Counted from the stretch's first letter, positions 34,601-46,415 are shown. The stretch: DNA of 64,000 nt from Lyophyllum atratum (GCA_014905825.1 JACGCN010000030.1:186001-250000), one strand, 5' to 3'. Numbers and translations are program-made. Notes: generated from the sequence alone by a model not told the origin.

Positions 34601-34714
34601 TGATGAGAATGGGATTCGAACCCATGCCCCCGGAGGGACCAGATTGGTATGAAGGCATCGTGCGGCCAGCTTTGCACCTTAGTCTGGCGCCTTGGACCGC
34701 TCGGCCATCTCACC
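34601..34714 (-). tRNA. tRNA-Leu (anticodon AAG) with intron
   Basis: The minus strand starts GGTGAGATGGCCGAGCGG and ends TTCGAATCCCATTCTCATCA. The 7-bp acceptor stem (GGTGAGA with TCTCATC) and T-stem (ATGGG with CCCAT) pair fully apart from a G-T. The anticodon loop reads CTAAGG, giving AAG, and is followed by an intron of about 30 nt before the 3' anticodon stem TCTGG. A long variable arm is present, as expected of leucine tRNA. Confidence 0.9.
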
Positions 34715-35008
34715 ATACGTCCTGCCAGCCTCGGGGGCAGTTCGGGGGGAGGGCAATGCCTTATGATTCTACGATATTTCGCTCACTCCATGGTGAGTAG
34801 AGGTACTTGACCAATTTATAGGATTATGGGGCCTTGGAATACTTGGAATCCTCAAGGACTCGAGCACCTCACCTCACCCCACCCCACCCCACCCTACATA
34901 CACCCACACACCCGACCCAGCGATCACACCCCAAACCCAAACCCATTTGAGCCATGCCCAAGCCTAATTATCTGACGTCATGACCCTGAACAATACGAAA
35001 CTAACATG

Positions 35009-35092
35009 TGCCCTGTGGCTTAGTTGGTTACGGCGTCCGACTGTTAACACTCTCCAATCGGAAGATCGAGAGTTCAAGTCTCTCCGGGGCAG
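35009..35092 (+). tRNA. tRNA-Asn (anticodon GTT) with ~10-nt intron
   Basis: Acceptor stem TGCCCTG pairs with CGGGGCA. The D-arm is GGCTTAGTTGGTTACGGC. The anticodon stem TCCGA pairs with TCGGA around the loop CTGTTA, plus a short intron (about CACTCTCCAA). The T-arm is GAGAGTTCAAGTCTCTC. It is almost the same as the tRNA at 62,193-62,275. Confidence 0.92.
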
Positions 35093-35399
35093 TTATTTTT
35101 TTCTTCTTCTCTTTCGGACAAATCTTCCAAGGTACCTCCGATGGCTTGAACTTTGAAGGAAGTTCAAGCTTCCGAAGTCCTTCCTCAGGTATGAGTAAAG
35201 TCTTTTGCATCATTCATTCGAGGTAGAGACGTAGAGAGCCGGGGGTAATAGGTTACATATTCGACACGATCCTCGTTCCAATCCGCTTTACATAGGGGCC
35301 GGCCGTCATGTACATGTCCACCGCATATCTACATGGAATATAGCCTGTCGATGTGTATATAGAGGTAATACAAGAAAAAAGGGCAAGCGACAAAGGCGG

Positions 35400-36506
35400 T
35401 CATCCCTCGAGCGCCTTCACAATACCGAACGCTGCCCCAGCTGCAAGGCCTCCTACCAGCAGCGTACTGACCGCGCCCCAAACATATCCAGTGGTACCAA
35501 CACCCGCGCCAGTGACGTGGGCTTTGACGGCGCCGAAGACAAGGAGAACTATGCCGGTGACGATGGAGGAATATATGAGCGCAATGTGTGCGCGCGGGAT
35601 GAAAAAGTAGGGTAATAGAGGGATGAGGCCGCCGATGAGGTAGCCCATGCCAATGGTAAACGCCGAGATGTATAGACGCCTATTCGGGACCTCCTCTGCA
35701 CATGCACATATTTTGAGTCAGCCGTGCAAGAGATCAAGGGCGAGGAAGGAAGGGACGTACCCAGGCCCAGCCCGAATTTCAACAGGAACGCAGTGACCCC
35801 CACATCCTTACTCCACCTCAAACTCGCCGTCTCCTCATCCGCACCGCGCACCGGGTGGTCCCCATCCTCATTTGACCCCACCTCCACCTCCCTCAAACTC
35901 CGCGCCACAGCCCTACACGTCCCCTCATCCACCCCCACCGGCCCCAGCACATCCGCCACCTCCCTCTCCATCTCCCCATCACAGCTCCGGACGACCCGGG
36001 CGGCGGTCTGCTGCTTGAGGTAAAGGTAGTGGTCGCGCTCGGACTGGGAGGCGAGGAAGCCGCCGATGCCCATGGAGATGGCGCCGGCGATGAGCTCGGC
36101 GACGCCGCCGAGGATGACGAGCTTGGATTCGCCGAGGGAGGAGAGGCCGGCGGTGAGAGCGAAGGGGACGGTGAGGCCGTCGGAGAGGCCGATGACGCTG
36201 TGGGGGAGTAGGTCTTGAACATACACATACGGGGACGGGGGAGGGAGATGAGGGTAAGGAAGGAAAGGGGGGTACTCACACGTCACGGACGACGTCGGGG
36301 TCGATGAGGGTGCGCTGGTCGGCTTTAAGCTCTTTGCAGCAGATACCGTCATCTCGCGTGGGCCGGGCACATTTTGCGGATAAGGGGATGCTGGAGCCTG
36401 TGCGTGATAGCTTGACGGGCCATACGGGGGGCTTTTGTGGGTTTAGGGTATCGCGAGCGGGGAGAGGTACGGTGGGGGGAGGAGAGGAGGAGGAGGAGGA
36501 GGACAT
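35400..36506 (-). CDS. Vacuolar iron/manganese transporter, CCC1/VIT1 family
   Basis: Three exons: 36506-36280, 36197-35761 and 35695-35400, with introns of 82 and 65 nt. All phases fit, giving 319 residues. The family moves cytosolic Fe2+ and Mn2+ into the vacuole. The N-terminal ~75 residues are Ser/Pro-rich and lead into VVRDVVIGLSDGLTVPFALT, the first transmembrane segment with the conserved Asp that lines the pathway. Then come LVILGGVAELIAGAISMGIG, a cytosolic helical metal-binding region with Glu residues, and three further hydrophobic segments (YISAFTIGMGYLIGGLIPLL, IALIYSSIVTGIVLLVFGAV, and a final Gly/Ala-rich span). The length and the five membrane spans are normal. Confidence 0.92.
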
Positions 36507-36792
36507 GGTGGATGCGGGTAGAGCGCTTGTGGAAAATGAGTGTGCCGTATTCAGAGATGTGACGTAATACGCTTGTGACGATAACGCACATTGATCGGTA
36601 AATTTAACTTTAAGCTGCTAACCGTACGCTTACCCTGCTTACCAAGAGCACGCCAGCGGTATGGACGTCCAACGCATTCAAGACGAGGGAAAATGATATT
36701 CAGGGCCAGCGATAACGATGACGAGAGATGCAGATCGCCATGACCCATGACGACGCCAGTGACGCCATTTCCCTAACCTAACCCCAGCCGCC

Positions 36793-37777
36793 ATGGTCTC
36801 CCTCACCGAAGCCAAAGCCGTCAACGCCTCCTACAAACCCCCCTACATCCCCACCGCCATCTTCGTCGGCGGCACCTCCGGCATCGGCCGCGCCATGGCC
36901 GCCCACCTCGCCCGCACCACCAACGGCGCCTGCAAAATCATCGTGATCGGGCGCAACCCCGCCTCCGCCGAGGCCCTCCTCGCGTCCTTCCCCCCACCCC
37001 CACCCGCATCCGGCGTGACGCACGAATTCGTGCAGTGCGATGTGCGCCTCATGAAGAATGTGCACGCCACAGCGGGGGCGCTCAAAGCCCAGCTTCGGAA
37101 GGTGAATTTTCTGGTGCTGAGTACGGGGGTGTTAAGGCTGGGGGGGAGGAGGGACACGGAGGAGGGGGTGGATGAGAAGCTGGCGTTGATATATTATTCG
37201 CGCTGGGCGTTCGTGCATGATTTGATGCCGCTGTTGGAGGAGGCTGCGGGGAAGGGGGAGGAGGCGAAGGTGATGTCGGTGTTGGCGGCGGGGACGCCGC
37301 TTTGCGGGGAGGTGGATGTGGATGATTTGGGGATGGTTAGGAGTTATGGGGGGTTTAAGGCGATGAGGGTGGCGCCGACGTATAATGATCTCATGTTCGA
37401 GGTATGGTTTCGTCACTCCTCTTGGCTCTTGCTACGTTCAGTCAAGACTCGTCTACTGGTAGAAATTCGCCGCCCTCCACCCAAAGGTGTCCTTCACGCA
37501 CGTCTATCCAGGCACCGTCCTCACGAACATCTTCTTCCCCACGACCTTCCCATGGAAGCTCCTCAACCCCCTCATCTACGCCATCGTCTGGCCCTTCAGC
37601 ACCTCCCCCGACACATGCGCGGAGTACATGTGGTGCGCGCTGCATACCGCGGGGCCCGGATTCCATCGCATGGGTGAGCGGGCGCAGGACCGGGGGAAGG
37701 CATATTACAAGGGCACGGAAGAGGCGAGGGAGAAACTTTGGGAGCATTCGAAGGAGGTTACGAAGTCGGAAGACTGA
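36793..37777 (+). CDS. Short-chain dehydrogenase/reductase
   Basis: Two exons, 36793-37401 and 37463-37777 (intron 61 nt, phase 0), 307 residues. The Rossmann dinucleotide motif GGTSGIG lies near residue 27, and the catalytic Tyr-x-x-x-Lys is in SYGGFKAM. TGVL and VMSVLAAG stand at the places of the NNAG and Ser motifs of classical SDRs. The C-terminal half has VSFTHVYPGTVLTNI and a hydrophobic run (LLNPLIYAIVWPF). The substrate cannot be told. The divergent neighbour at 35.4-36.5 kb leaves a promoter space of about 290 bases. Confidence 0.88.
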
Positions 37778-37912
37778 TCGACTAACCCCTTTCGTGTATG
37801 TACGCCCGCTGTAAGTACCCAACTCTCAATGTTTTCCAGACGCACCGAAGGACCATATACATGCCATGTATGATAAAAGTACAAAATGATGCAGAGTCAG
37901 AGTCAATATGAA

Positions 37913-38665
37913 TCAATCCTCCCTCTCCAAAAACCCCACCCCCCCAGCCCTCACCTTCCCCATAAAACTCTCATACCACTTCACGATCACATTCATCGGC
38001 ACCGCCAGCTCCGGGCTCACCCCCCCTCCCACAAAGCCCGCCACATAATTAAACAAATGCTTCACAATCCGTTCCGCCAATAGCGTCGGGTCCTTCCCCA
38101 CCCCATTCCCTTCCCCTCCCGCGCGAGCCATAGTGGTGGGGAGGGTGGCGAGCTGGGCTTGGATTTGGGGGAGGGGCTCGATGGAGAGGCCGAGGACGGC
38201 TGTTACGTCGTTGGTTGTGGTTGTGATGGGTTGAGTGGGGGAGGTGGAGGAGAAGGCGGTGTGGGAGGTGGAGGAGGAGGGTTGGTTGAAGGTGCCGCGG
38301 AGTCGGAAGATGGCGGAGGGTTTTTCGTTGGAGATCCTGCATGTCATTGTCATGATCAGTGTTCGTGTTAATGTTGTTGGATGTGAGCGGGAGACTCACA
38401 TGCCAAGAAGCTGAAACCCTTTCCCAGGCCAATAAAAATGGACACTCGCGCCGTATCCGTCCGGAAACGGTACTAAAATGAGCGGAATATGAGAGATCGG
38501 ATCGAGGGCCTCGTGTAGGTGTTAACGAGACGTACTTGTTCCGAGGAGGAACACCATGACGTGGTTTATCGTGCTAGCAGCGGGCAGCTCGAAGTAAGCG
38601 TGCGTCTCGTCGACTTGTTGGAGGTTCGTCTGCATGAGACGGCCGGCGACGCAGCATCCGAACAT
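37913..38665 (-). CDS. Hikeshi/Opi10 homologue (HSP70 nuclear import carrier)
   Basis: Three exons: 38665-38536, 38472-38400 and 38336-37913 (both introns 63 nt). The phases fit, giving 208 residues, as in the family. It starts [20 protein letters not shown], followed by [20 protein letters not shown] and [19 protein letters not shown], then [16 protein letters not shown]. The tail has [17 protein letters not shown] and [17 protein letters not shown]. Human Hikeshi carries HSP70 into the nucleus on heat stress; the yeast relative is Opi10. A Ser/Thr-rich insert separates the two domains, as is usual in fungi. It converges on the dehydrogenase gene, with about 135 bases between the stops. Confidence 0.92.
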
Positions 38666-40512
38666 CGTGCCTCCCGATTAGACTTTAGTTGCTAGAGTTG
38701 GAGTTGGGGGTGTCGAGCGCTGAGAGAATCTTAGGACGCGGGATGGTGGGGATCCGGGGAGAGGGCGCTGCGTGTAGGGCTGGTGTGGTAAGGATGGAGG
38801 GGGCGACATGCTTTGAATTTTTGTACGACGCGGAAGCTGGAAGAATGCGGCGGAATATCTGGACGGCGTCACATGATTGTGATGTGAACGTTGAATCAAT
38901 TGAAGTTTGAACCAAGTCCCTTCGTTCTCTCGGTCTGGTCATGCCACTGGTCTGGCTGTCCTGCTACGTCGATTGCACTCTCCCCGGCGTTAACGCTGTC
39001 GTTGTACAGGATTCTCAATACGCACCTCTATTGGCAGCATGACACCCACATCGGACCCGCTGGAGATTTAGACATGAAACAACCCATCGTCAAGCAATAT
39101 TATAGGCTATGACAGACTCGTGAAGCCGACTTGATGTCTGACCCAGCTATTCGTGCTCTGGAGTTTGGGGATACTGTGCAACGTGAATCCCGATCCTAAG
39201 AATATCCATAATCGAGAGTCTGCGTGATTTGCCGTCGTATTCTGATTCATCTACCGAGGTGTGTGAAGATCATCATCAGGAGGCGGTTACTCATGATACT
39301 ATGTACAGCATCGCCTGCGACGATCGATATCGAGAATGGCTGGCCGCAGAGTTGACGCTCATCGCGATTGTTTCGACATCGCTTTCTTGCTGGAACGCAT
39401 CGTTTTACCTAGCAATGTAGAGCCAAGGCCAATGCACCTGCGCATCTACTGTATCGATCGACATATCGTCTCTCCCCGGTCCCGCCCTCTATTCGTATTC
39501 CAATCTCTCCCCGGTACAGGATGACTGTAGGATACTATGGGCAGTCGTGATGCATTCCCATCGTGTTTTTGAGTAAGAACTATGGCGGATGAATATCGCA
39601 TTTCTCATCTGAGATCGCAGCCGCTTTTCCATCTCCGTATATATGGTCTTTATCGTAGTCCTGCTTGTTATTTCCTTCGTGATATTGCCGAAGTTTTTGA
39701 CCCTCACTGCTACTCTAAAGAAATCGTGGAGAACGCAGTGCTTACTTGGTGCGAAGCGTAAATTTTGTGAACACAGCTTTGCCGGGACAGGCGTAGGTAG
39801 GAAAATCTGAAATATGGATATGGATACATCGTCTTAGTGGTGGGTCAGTCGGATCCGAGGTTCGCGAGCACGTTGAGGCAGATTTTGAGATGCAGGCGGC
39901 AGTTCGATACGACTGTCGACATAGTACCGCGGATTCAGAAGGAGAGCAGAGGGGGAAAAAAAAGGAAGTCTGGGCTTCCTGAGACTCGCAAGGAGTGAAG
40001 CGGTGCCAAAGATTGTACGGCAACATTGGGATGCCGAAGCATCACGGAATCCCCTAGTAAAAGGCGAGGGGATTGTTTGTTTGATGCTTCGGCTGTTGCT
40101 GTGATATACTTAGGAAAGTTGCGACCGACTCATCGAGTTTTTGCTTTTTGTTGGGCCGACGGGTTGCGGCTGTGCTGTTCGGCACCACGACAATTGCCAC
40201 TGAGCGCCGTCGGACTTGTTGAGTGTCTTCCACATCACCGTGTACATGACATCGAGCCGACGCCCACACACTCTTCGAACGCGATCCGTGGCCACCGCTG
40301 GACCCTTCACTTGATGCCGCAACCATCGATTCCAAGCTAAGTATGCTTCTCTGTGGGTTTCAAGGGACAGGTTCCAGCTCAATTCGAGTCATCAACCCCG
40401 TCACAAAAAGCGCCCAGGATTCGATATCAGCCGGCCTACCGTCTGTCACCGTCTAAGATCAGCAAGGTCGCACTTTTAAACCCCCCACAACAACATCTAG
40501 CATTCTACTCCC
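38666..40512. other. Intergenic, no gene recognised
   Basis: 1.8 kb with only short frames (the longest are about 104 codons, overlapping on both strands) and no family motif. The two ends should hold the Hikeshi promoter and the promoter of the SRPK-like gene. Confidence 0.45.
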
Positions 40513-41961
40513 ATGTCTCAATTCCCCGAAGAACCTCTCGATTCGTCGACTGAACAGGGATTCGGATACTTTGCTGGATATCCCGGATTGCTTCTCAAAC
40601 AAGGCCGCTATAAGGTAATTAGAAAACTTGGATTTGGGCCTCGATCATCCGTGTGGCTCGCCTCTGATCTCCAGTAAGCATCGCAAAGTTATCCCAGTGG
40701 GTCTTATTGAGAGAGTTATTCGTCTTAGGGATGAAAGGGGGTTTTTCGTGGCTCTGAAAATACTTACAACCCATGCCACCTCCAAGGAATCTCAGGAACT
40801 TCACGTACTGCAATTGACTCGTCCATACTACTATGCGTTGCCCGTTCTACAAGACCATTTTATAGAGCAGAGCCATCATGGGGAACATCAATGCTTCGCA
40901 TTGAATCTACTTGGCCCTAATCTCGACAAATTCCGACAGACTGCCCCTACCAAATCATTGGGAGTGCATACCGTTCAAAAAGTGGTCGCATGTATTCTGG
41001 AGGCACTTGGTGACCTCAACAAATGTGGGGTTATCCATGGAGGCATGTTTATCCCTTCCTATAGGTCACGCCTCAGAAGATCTGACGTTTACAACAGCTG
41101 TCCAAGCAGACAATTTCTTATTCTCGGGACCAGGACAAGCTGTCGATGTGCAGACTATCCTGGATGCGTCACCGCCATCTGTTATCCAGGAAGAAGTTAC
41201 AGTCAATGGGACGAAATACCCAATCGTTCTTTCTGAGCCATTCGCTCATGGACATCAATGGGATGATGGTTTTGAACACATCGCAAATTATGGGATCTAC
41301 TTGAGTAACGTTGGGCATGGTGCGTCTATTTTTTTGCCTTTTGATTCTTGTCGTATAACGCAACTGTAGCAAGAATGGCATCAAAGAAAGCGGCCTGGGA
41401 CACATCCCTTGACCCTTGTCTCCGACCACCTGAGGTTATCCTCGGCATGGAGTATGACACCAAAGTGGACATCTGGATGCTAGGCTGCGCTGTAAGCTCT
41501 TTTGTTGCATTTGGACCACACCTTCTCATCGATAGCAGACGTATCACCTCCTTACCGGAAAACCACTCTTCCCTGATGGGCTTAGTGAAACTGAACACTT
41601 GGCACGTATGTACGCTATTGCCGGGGATGTCTTCAGCACAGCCATGGCTACAAAGTCGAAGCGCCAGAATGAGTTCTTCAATGCTGTTGGTACGTCTTTT
41701 TTACTGATATGATGATGCACCTCACGATTGATCCCTCAATGTTATCAAGGGTACTTCGATCATCCTAGGCCGGATACAAGTCTGCAAACAGAATTAGCAG
41801 GCACTGGATGCGTAGCAGAGGAGGACATCCCCGCGATCGTCGAGTTCATTCAAGAATGCTTGAGCTTACATCCTGAAGAGCGCCCAACTGCTTCAGACCT
41901 GGCGGATCACGCGTGGGTGCGCATTGGGTATGCATGCTCCTGCGGGTTTTGTGGCTACTAG
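40513..41961 (+). CDS. SRPK-like protein kinase, probably catalytically inactive
   Basis: Six exons: 40513-40673, 40729-41042, 41098-41319, 41370-41491, 41539-41689 and 41750-41961. All phases agree, giving 393 residues. Kinase marks in order: glycine loop VIRKLGFGPRSSVWLA, the ATP lysine in FFVALKIL, the catalytic loop IHGAVQADN, the DFG-like position YLSNVGHA, RPPEVILG for the APE motif, VDIWMLGCATYHLLTGKPLF, and HPEERPTASDLADHAW. The catalytic loop has Ala where HRD has Asp, and Asn replaces the DFG Asp, so both catalytic acidic residues are gone. The second intron (41043-41097) begins GCATGT, a GC-AG intron; every GT alternative breaks the frame. Mushroom genomes hold many SRPK-like genes with this exon pattern. 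I expect a pseudokinase or binding protein rather than an enzyme. Confidence 0.82.
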
Positions 41962-43489
41962 GACCGTCATGGACAAAGGTTATTGGAGATGGCCAAGTTT
42001 AGATCGTACTTCGTAAATTCGACGGAAGTATTTGCCCAGTCGGACGTATGGCGACTGCATACGAGATTTCCGTTATAACGATGACTTAGTTGGGCGGCGT
42101 AAGCCATGGTAGCAAATACGAACAGATGTTTCTCATTACCGATGCTGAGCAGCAAATTTAAAAAGCTCCCGAACGTAACATGAGGCGAACAATGGGCACA
42201 CGTTCTGAGTTGCCTAGCCTTCTGACGTGTGTTCAACATCCGGAGGAAGGTATGCCTCAAGAACGCAAAAGTACTACAAGCTAATCGTCATTAATGAAGA
42301 CATGATATATCCGTAACATTCTCCAATATCCCACCTACTAGGGGTTTTTGCGTTGGCCATGTCCGCAATCTTATAACCATCCACCAGTGAAGCCGTCAGC
42401 CACCGAAACTTCCGTATTTTGGTTCGATCGATCGGGGCGCGTCGATTACACTACGGCCAATGGATACGAAAGCACTTGGAGAGAGGAATCTTGCACATGT
42501 GCGAGAGTATAGCCAGCGGTAGAACAATGTGTCGATCGGATAGGCGTGACAGAGAAGAGTTAATCATAGAGTTCTTGACTTAGGCGCCAGCCTCATTCCA
42601 GATCCGGAAGGTTTGTTCGTAGCATAGATCCGGGTAGGATCCATACGTCGGTGTCAAATTTTCCCGGAACTACCTATTCTGTAGAGCATGTGCCGCAAGT
42701 AAGAATTTAATTACTATGAGATGAGGGAGAGAGACTAACGAAGTCTCACAATGTGAGTACTGAGCAGACAGTGTGATAGAATCCTGATATCCGCAAGCCC
42801 GCCATTCAAAGGAAGAAAGGTCCCACCTTAATTCGTAAGCTGAGAATTGGTCTTTGCGGCCAGCATGACGTGCTGAATGTATGACTACTACTGTCAGTGC
42901 TGTCAGTGTACCAGGACTGAGGAGACAAGCCAGGATCCACCGCATCAGTCACGTTTCCGACATCGCTCGTCCGCCCGTTCCTCGCCGCTATGCATGTTAT
43001 GCTGAATTTCGACGGGAGGGATATTCTGTCGTTGCGAACAATGGACATACCTAACATACGATCCATGTAATAGAACATCTGCCTTGAGTCACACTGGGTT
43101 TACATGAAAAGGCCTTAGTATTGAGCTCTCTCTTGGGGTAAGTACGAGTAAGTATAATGATGATCTTACGAGTCGGAGCGACGACGCATGTGGGATACAT
43201 CTCGAACCTTACAGTTCGTGGGTCCAGATCCGAGTCTCACCGAGTAGTCGATTTTACAGCTGAAATGAGGTATTCTGTAACATCGGAATGGAAGAACTGA
43301 GTCAGAGAGTGTTTGAACTTTGTGGGCGTACCGTGGTTGTGCGATCATCGCCGCCATCAGTGGCAACAGTGCTGCTCAGCGCCAATCTATCAGGCCATAC
43401 GTCTGTCGCAACCATCATACACCACATCAGCCCCCACATAAGCTCGTGGAAGCGGCTTGATAGGAGGAGCGATCTGCGCGACCAATGCC
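41962..43489. other. Intergenic, no gene recognised
   Basis: 1.5 kb of short frames on both strands, none with a recognised motif. Confidence 0.45.
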
Positions 43490-43795
43490 TCAGCGTAGCA
43501 TCTATAGCAGATGTATCACTGGAAGCGGATTCATTTAATTGTTAAAGATCTTACCAGGAAGAGTGAGCTTGGAGTGTGCCCGCTAGATTTCATTGCGGCG
43601 GTCGCTAGAGTGTTAGATTCTGTAAACGGCTTGAAGTCTAGGACCACCGCGAGATGTGCTCATCACGGGCACCGGGTCCGACATTTGGCTTGGGTGACTG
43701 AAAGATAAGTACATAACTCCGGAATGGATGTCCTCAGGCGAGGTCGAAAGTGGGCAGGAATGCGGGGAAGAGTGTCACGGTGGTCACCAGTAATA
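43490..43795 (+). repeat. Segmental duplication, copy 1 (partner near 45.85-46.42 kb)
   Basis: The words CATCTATAGCAGATG, GATCTTACC, AGTGTGCCC, TAGAGTGTTAGA, GATGTGCTCATCAC, GGATGTCCTC, GCGAGGTCGAAAG and GTCACGGTGGTCAC occur here and in the same order at 45,850-46,415. This copy is shorter because about 250 bases between the last conserved blocks are missing. Confidence 0.65.
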
Positions 43796-44021
43796 CCGAT
43801 GCCCTAGCACTAATACACAGTGACTGTCTTTGCTATGTTCATCGACAATGCGGACAGTACGGTTTTGAGGAGTGGGCCCGCAAATAAAGTTGACGAAGCG
43901 ATTGCGAAGCGAATAAATCCACATCCTAGGGCCGTTATACTAGATACAGTAAGAAATCGTGAACCAAGTGACTACACGAAGAGAAGAAGGAAAGAGAAGA
44001 GAGTATGCAGTCGAAGAAACC

Positions 44022-45031
44022 TTATGACTTTCCCCCTCTCGAAGCCGCCTGTTTCGCCAAGCGAGCTCTGTCGACAGCTGCTCGATCAGCCTTCTGTTTT
44101 TTTTTCGGCTTCTTCTCTCCTCCCGCCTGACTCGCCAAGCCATTCGCTCTGTCGCCAGCTACTCGATCAGCCTTCTCTTGGTCCTTTGCCGCCTTATCTG
44201 CTGCCGCCTTGTCCTTTTTCGCTTTCGCTTTTAGGGCATAGTGTGACGGGCCAGCAGGCTTTGCTTGGGCGTCAGCGAGCGACTCGGGCCTTGTGACTCC
44301 TGGGTGCTGATCGGGGTACACGTGATGAAGACCGCCTATCTGTTTTCCACTTGCCTTATCCACCCATTCGCTCTTGATAGTACCGCCCATTGCATTCGAA
44401 AAATGTGTCGTGATATGGTTCTTCTCCGTCTCAACGCTCCCGCCTTCGTGTGCGAGGGCACTGGACATAGAGCATTAACGATGATCCTACAAATGACGAG
44501 GCGCAGGAATGAATACGCACACTACTTTCGCCTTGTGCGCTCCATTTATCTTCATCTCCTCTTTTACGATTTGCTGGTGGTATTCCTTCGCCGCCTTGCG
44601 GTTTTTGCCGTGCAGGCCCATGCTATTGAGCGCCTTCTTTGCACCGTCACCAAATGTGACTTTCGCTTTCTCGCCTTCTGCGGCAGCGTTCTTCTTTCCC
44701 TGCTCCGCTTTTTTTGCCTTCTCGGCTTTCTTTTTATCTTTCTTGGCTCGCTGTTTCCCAAAGGATCCCCCATGGATTGTTGTAAGATCCTCGACAGTGA
44801 AGTCAAAATCGCGGGGGGCGGGATCCTGATCGCGATGTGTGTACGGTGATGCATCATGATTTGAGCTGCTATATCAGTCCGTCTGTCAGTTGTACCATGA
44901 CTAGGAGAGGCATGAACCACGAACTCGCACAGCGCCGAATTACGACTCAGAACTTGCGACGATGGGATCGGGAAAGTAGAGACGACCGCCAGCAAGCTGG
45001 CCGCAATCAATCCGAAGGGGGCGAGACGCAT
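44022..45031 (-). CDS. Secreted Lys/Ala-rich protein, uncharacterised
   Basis: Three exons: 45031-44925, 44865-44521 and 44460-44022, with introns of 59 and 60 nt. The phases fit, giving 296 residues. It starts with a clear signal peptide (MRLAPFGLIAASLLAVVST) followed by FPIPSSQVLS. Exon 2 encodes RDFDFTVEDLTTIHGGSFGK and then a charged KDKKKAEKAKKAEQGKK helix. A mid domain reads KEYHQQIVKEEMKINGAHKA, NHITTHFSNAMGGTIKSEW and GLHHVYPDQHPG. The C-terminus is again a Lys/Ala/Asp-rich heptad-like stretch (KAKAKKDKAAADKAAKDQEK, and RARLAKQAASRGGKS at the end). The two basic helical arms around a small His-rich core are unusual for a secreted protein. I do not recognise the family. Confidence 0.65.
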
Positions 45032-45849
45032 CGGGAGAACTGAGTTTTACGAGTGATGAAAAGGTGACGGTGGATATCGGTGGTGTCCTGCACTTGAAAT
45101 TGGGGAAGAAGAGACCAGCTCTGGTTTCCAACTATGGTCGCGGCCGTCCTTTTAACAGACCGGTGGCGAATGTTTGCCATATTGGAACTTGTGGCGTTGA
45201 AGGCGTTAACGTTGCATCAAGCCGACAAACATGCATTTCGTCTCATATCAGATCCCCTACTAGCTTCACGCCAAGTCTCGGCGACATCTACCTGCCATCT
45301 GAACAGGGAATGACGATGGGCGCTGATTTGGAACGTCCTCCCGTACATACTGTCAGGGTCATCGCGGTATCACGTATCGTCTCGTTCCCTGGATTAGAGC
45401 AGTGTATCAGTGGTGGATCCACAGATAGAGCGATATTATCTAGCGTTATGCGAACTTGTAATACAGGCCCTCATTGACTCCTATGGCCACTCTTCCACGA
45501 CTTCCATGCTTCATCATCCCGCCGTCGGTTCGTTTTCCCCTTCCGTCTGCAGAGGTCTCGATGCTCCGAAACCTGAAGGTGTACTCGCTTGCGAATCCCG
45601 TCGTCATCTCAACTACCAAAAGTGTCAATCAGTCACACCAGGTTGTGTGTGCAGGCCGAGTCTTAACATCACCAACGTAGCTATGTGGGCGGGCCCAGCG
45701 CCTAAGGGACAGCTAGCCGAGAGATGGACACGGCGATGGGCCGATCCAGAAGGACACTTTCACGAGGCTGAAAGGATCTTGCTGCATCCGGCGCCAAAGA
45801 GGTGGGAACACAAGAAAAGGGCTTATCCATATATCAGGTCGCTAAAACC
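45032..45849. other. Unresolved region, no recognised gene
   Basis: Overlapping frames up to 168 codons (45410-45916, plus) without family motif. Composition is more GC-rich than the flanks, which may account for the open frames. Confidence 0.35.
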
Positions 45850-46415
45850 AGGTATCTACAGCAGATGCATTATGTACTGGACACAGATTCGTTGTGAGAG
45901 ATCTTACCGGGAATAATCATGAAGTGTGCCCAGCTAAACCCCGTAGAGTGTTAGACCCCGTGGATGGCCTGAGCCTTGAATCACCGCAAGATGTGCTCAT
46001 CACAGATACCTCTTTGACTACTGCACAGAACAGGCTTCTGGAATCCGCGGAGCCACCAGTAGTAGTGCGTATAAGAGCTTACTATGGGATTTTGTTACAC
46101 AAATTGGGGCGGCCAGAGAGCTGAACGATTGAAATTGTTGTTATCTAGCTCCCGAGTCAATAGCAAAGGCATCATTGTACGTTTGACGAAGGTTTCAGTA
46201 CGAGAAACAGTCAAGATTAAAGACATGGACGGGTAACCGTCGAGAATTTAGAAGCCAGAATCCCCGGATTAGCACAGTTTTCTGTCCTGGGGCTTTGGTT
46301 TGTTAGGGTCCAACATAGGGATTGGAACGCAAGGAACACCGGAAGGGATGTCCTCGGGCGAGGTCGAAAGCGGGCAGCGATTGCGGGGAAGAAAGTCACG
46401 GTGGTCACTGGTGCG
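45850..46415 (+). repeat. Segmental duplication, copy 2 (partner at 43.49-43.80 kb)
   Basis: Begins ATCTACAGCAGATG and ends GTCACGGTGGTCACTGG. It contains all the conserved words of copy 1 plus a middle stretch absent from it. The frame TGNNHEVCPAKPRRVLDPVDG is open here and partly similar in copy 1 (ELGVCPLDF, ARVLDSVNG), so the ancestor may have been coding. Confidence 0.65.

Noticed and set aside
36029..36211. Gly/Glu/Ala-rich plus-strand frame
   Set aside because: Antisense shadow of the membrane segments of the CCC1-type gene in GC-rich sequence.
35549..36370. 273-codon minus frame across the first two exons and first intron of the transporter
   Set aside because: It reads through the intron 36279-36198 in place of exon 1. 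The spliced form gives the conserved RDVVIGLSDGLTVPF and is preferred.
45410..45916. 168-codon plus frame
   Set aside because: No family motif, overlaps the segmental duplication, no matching frame in the partner copy.
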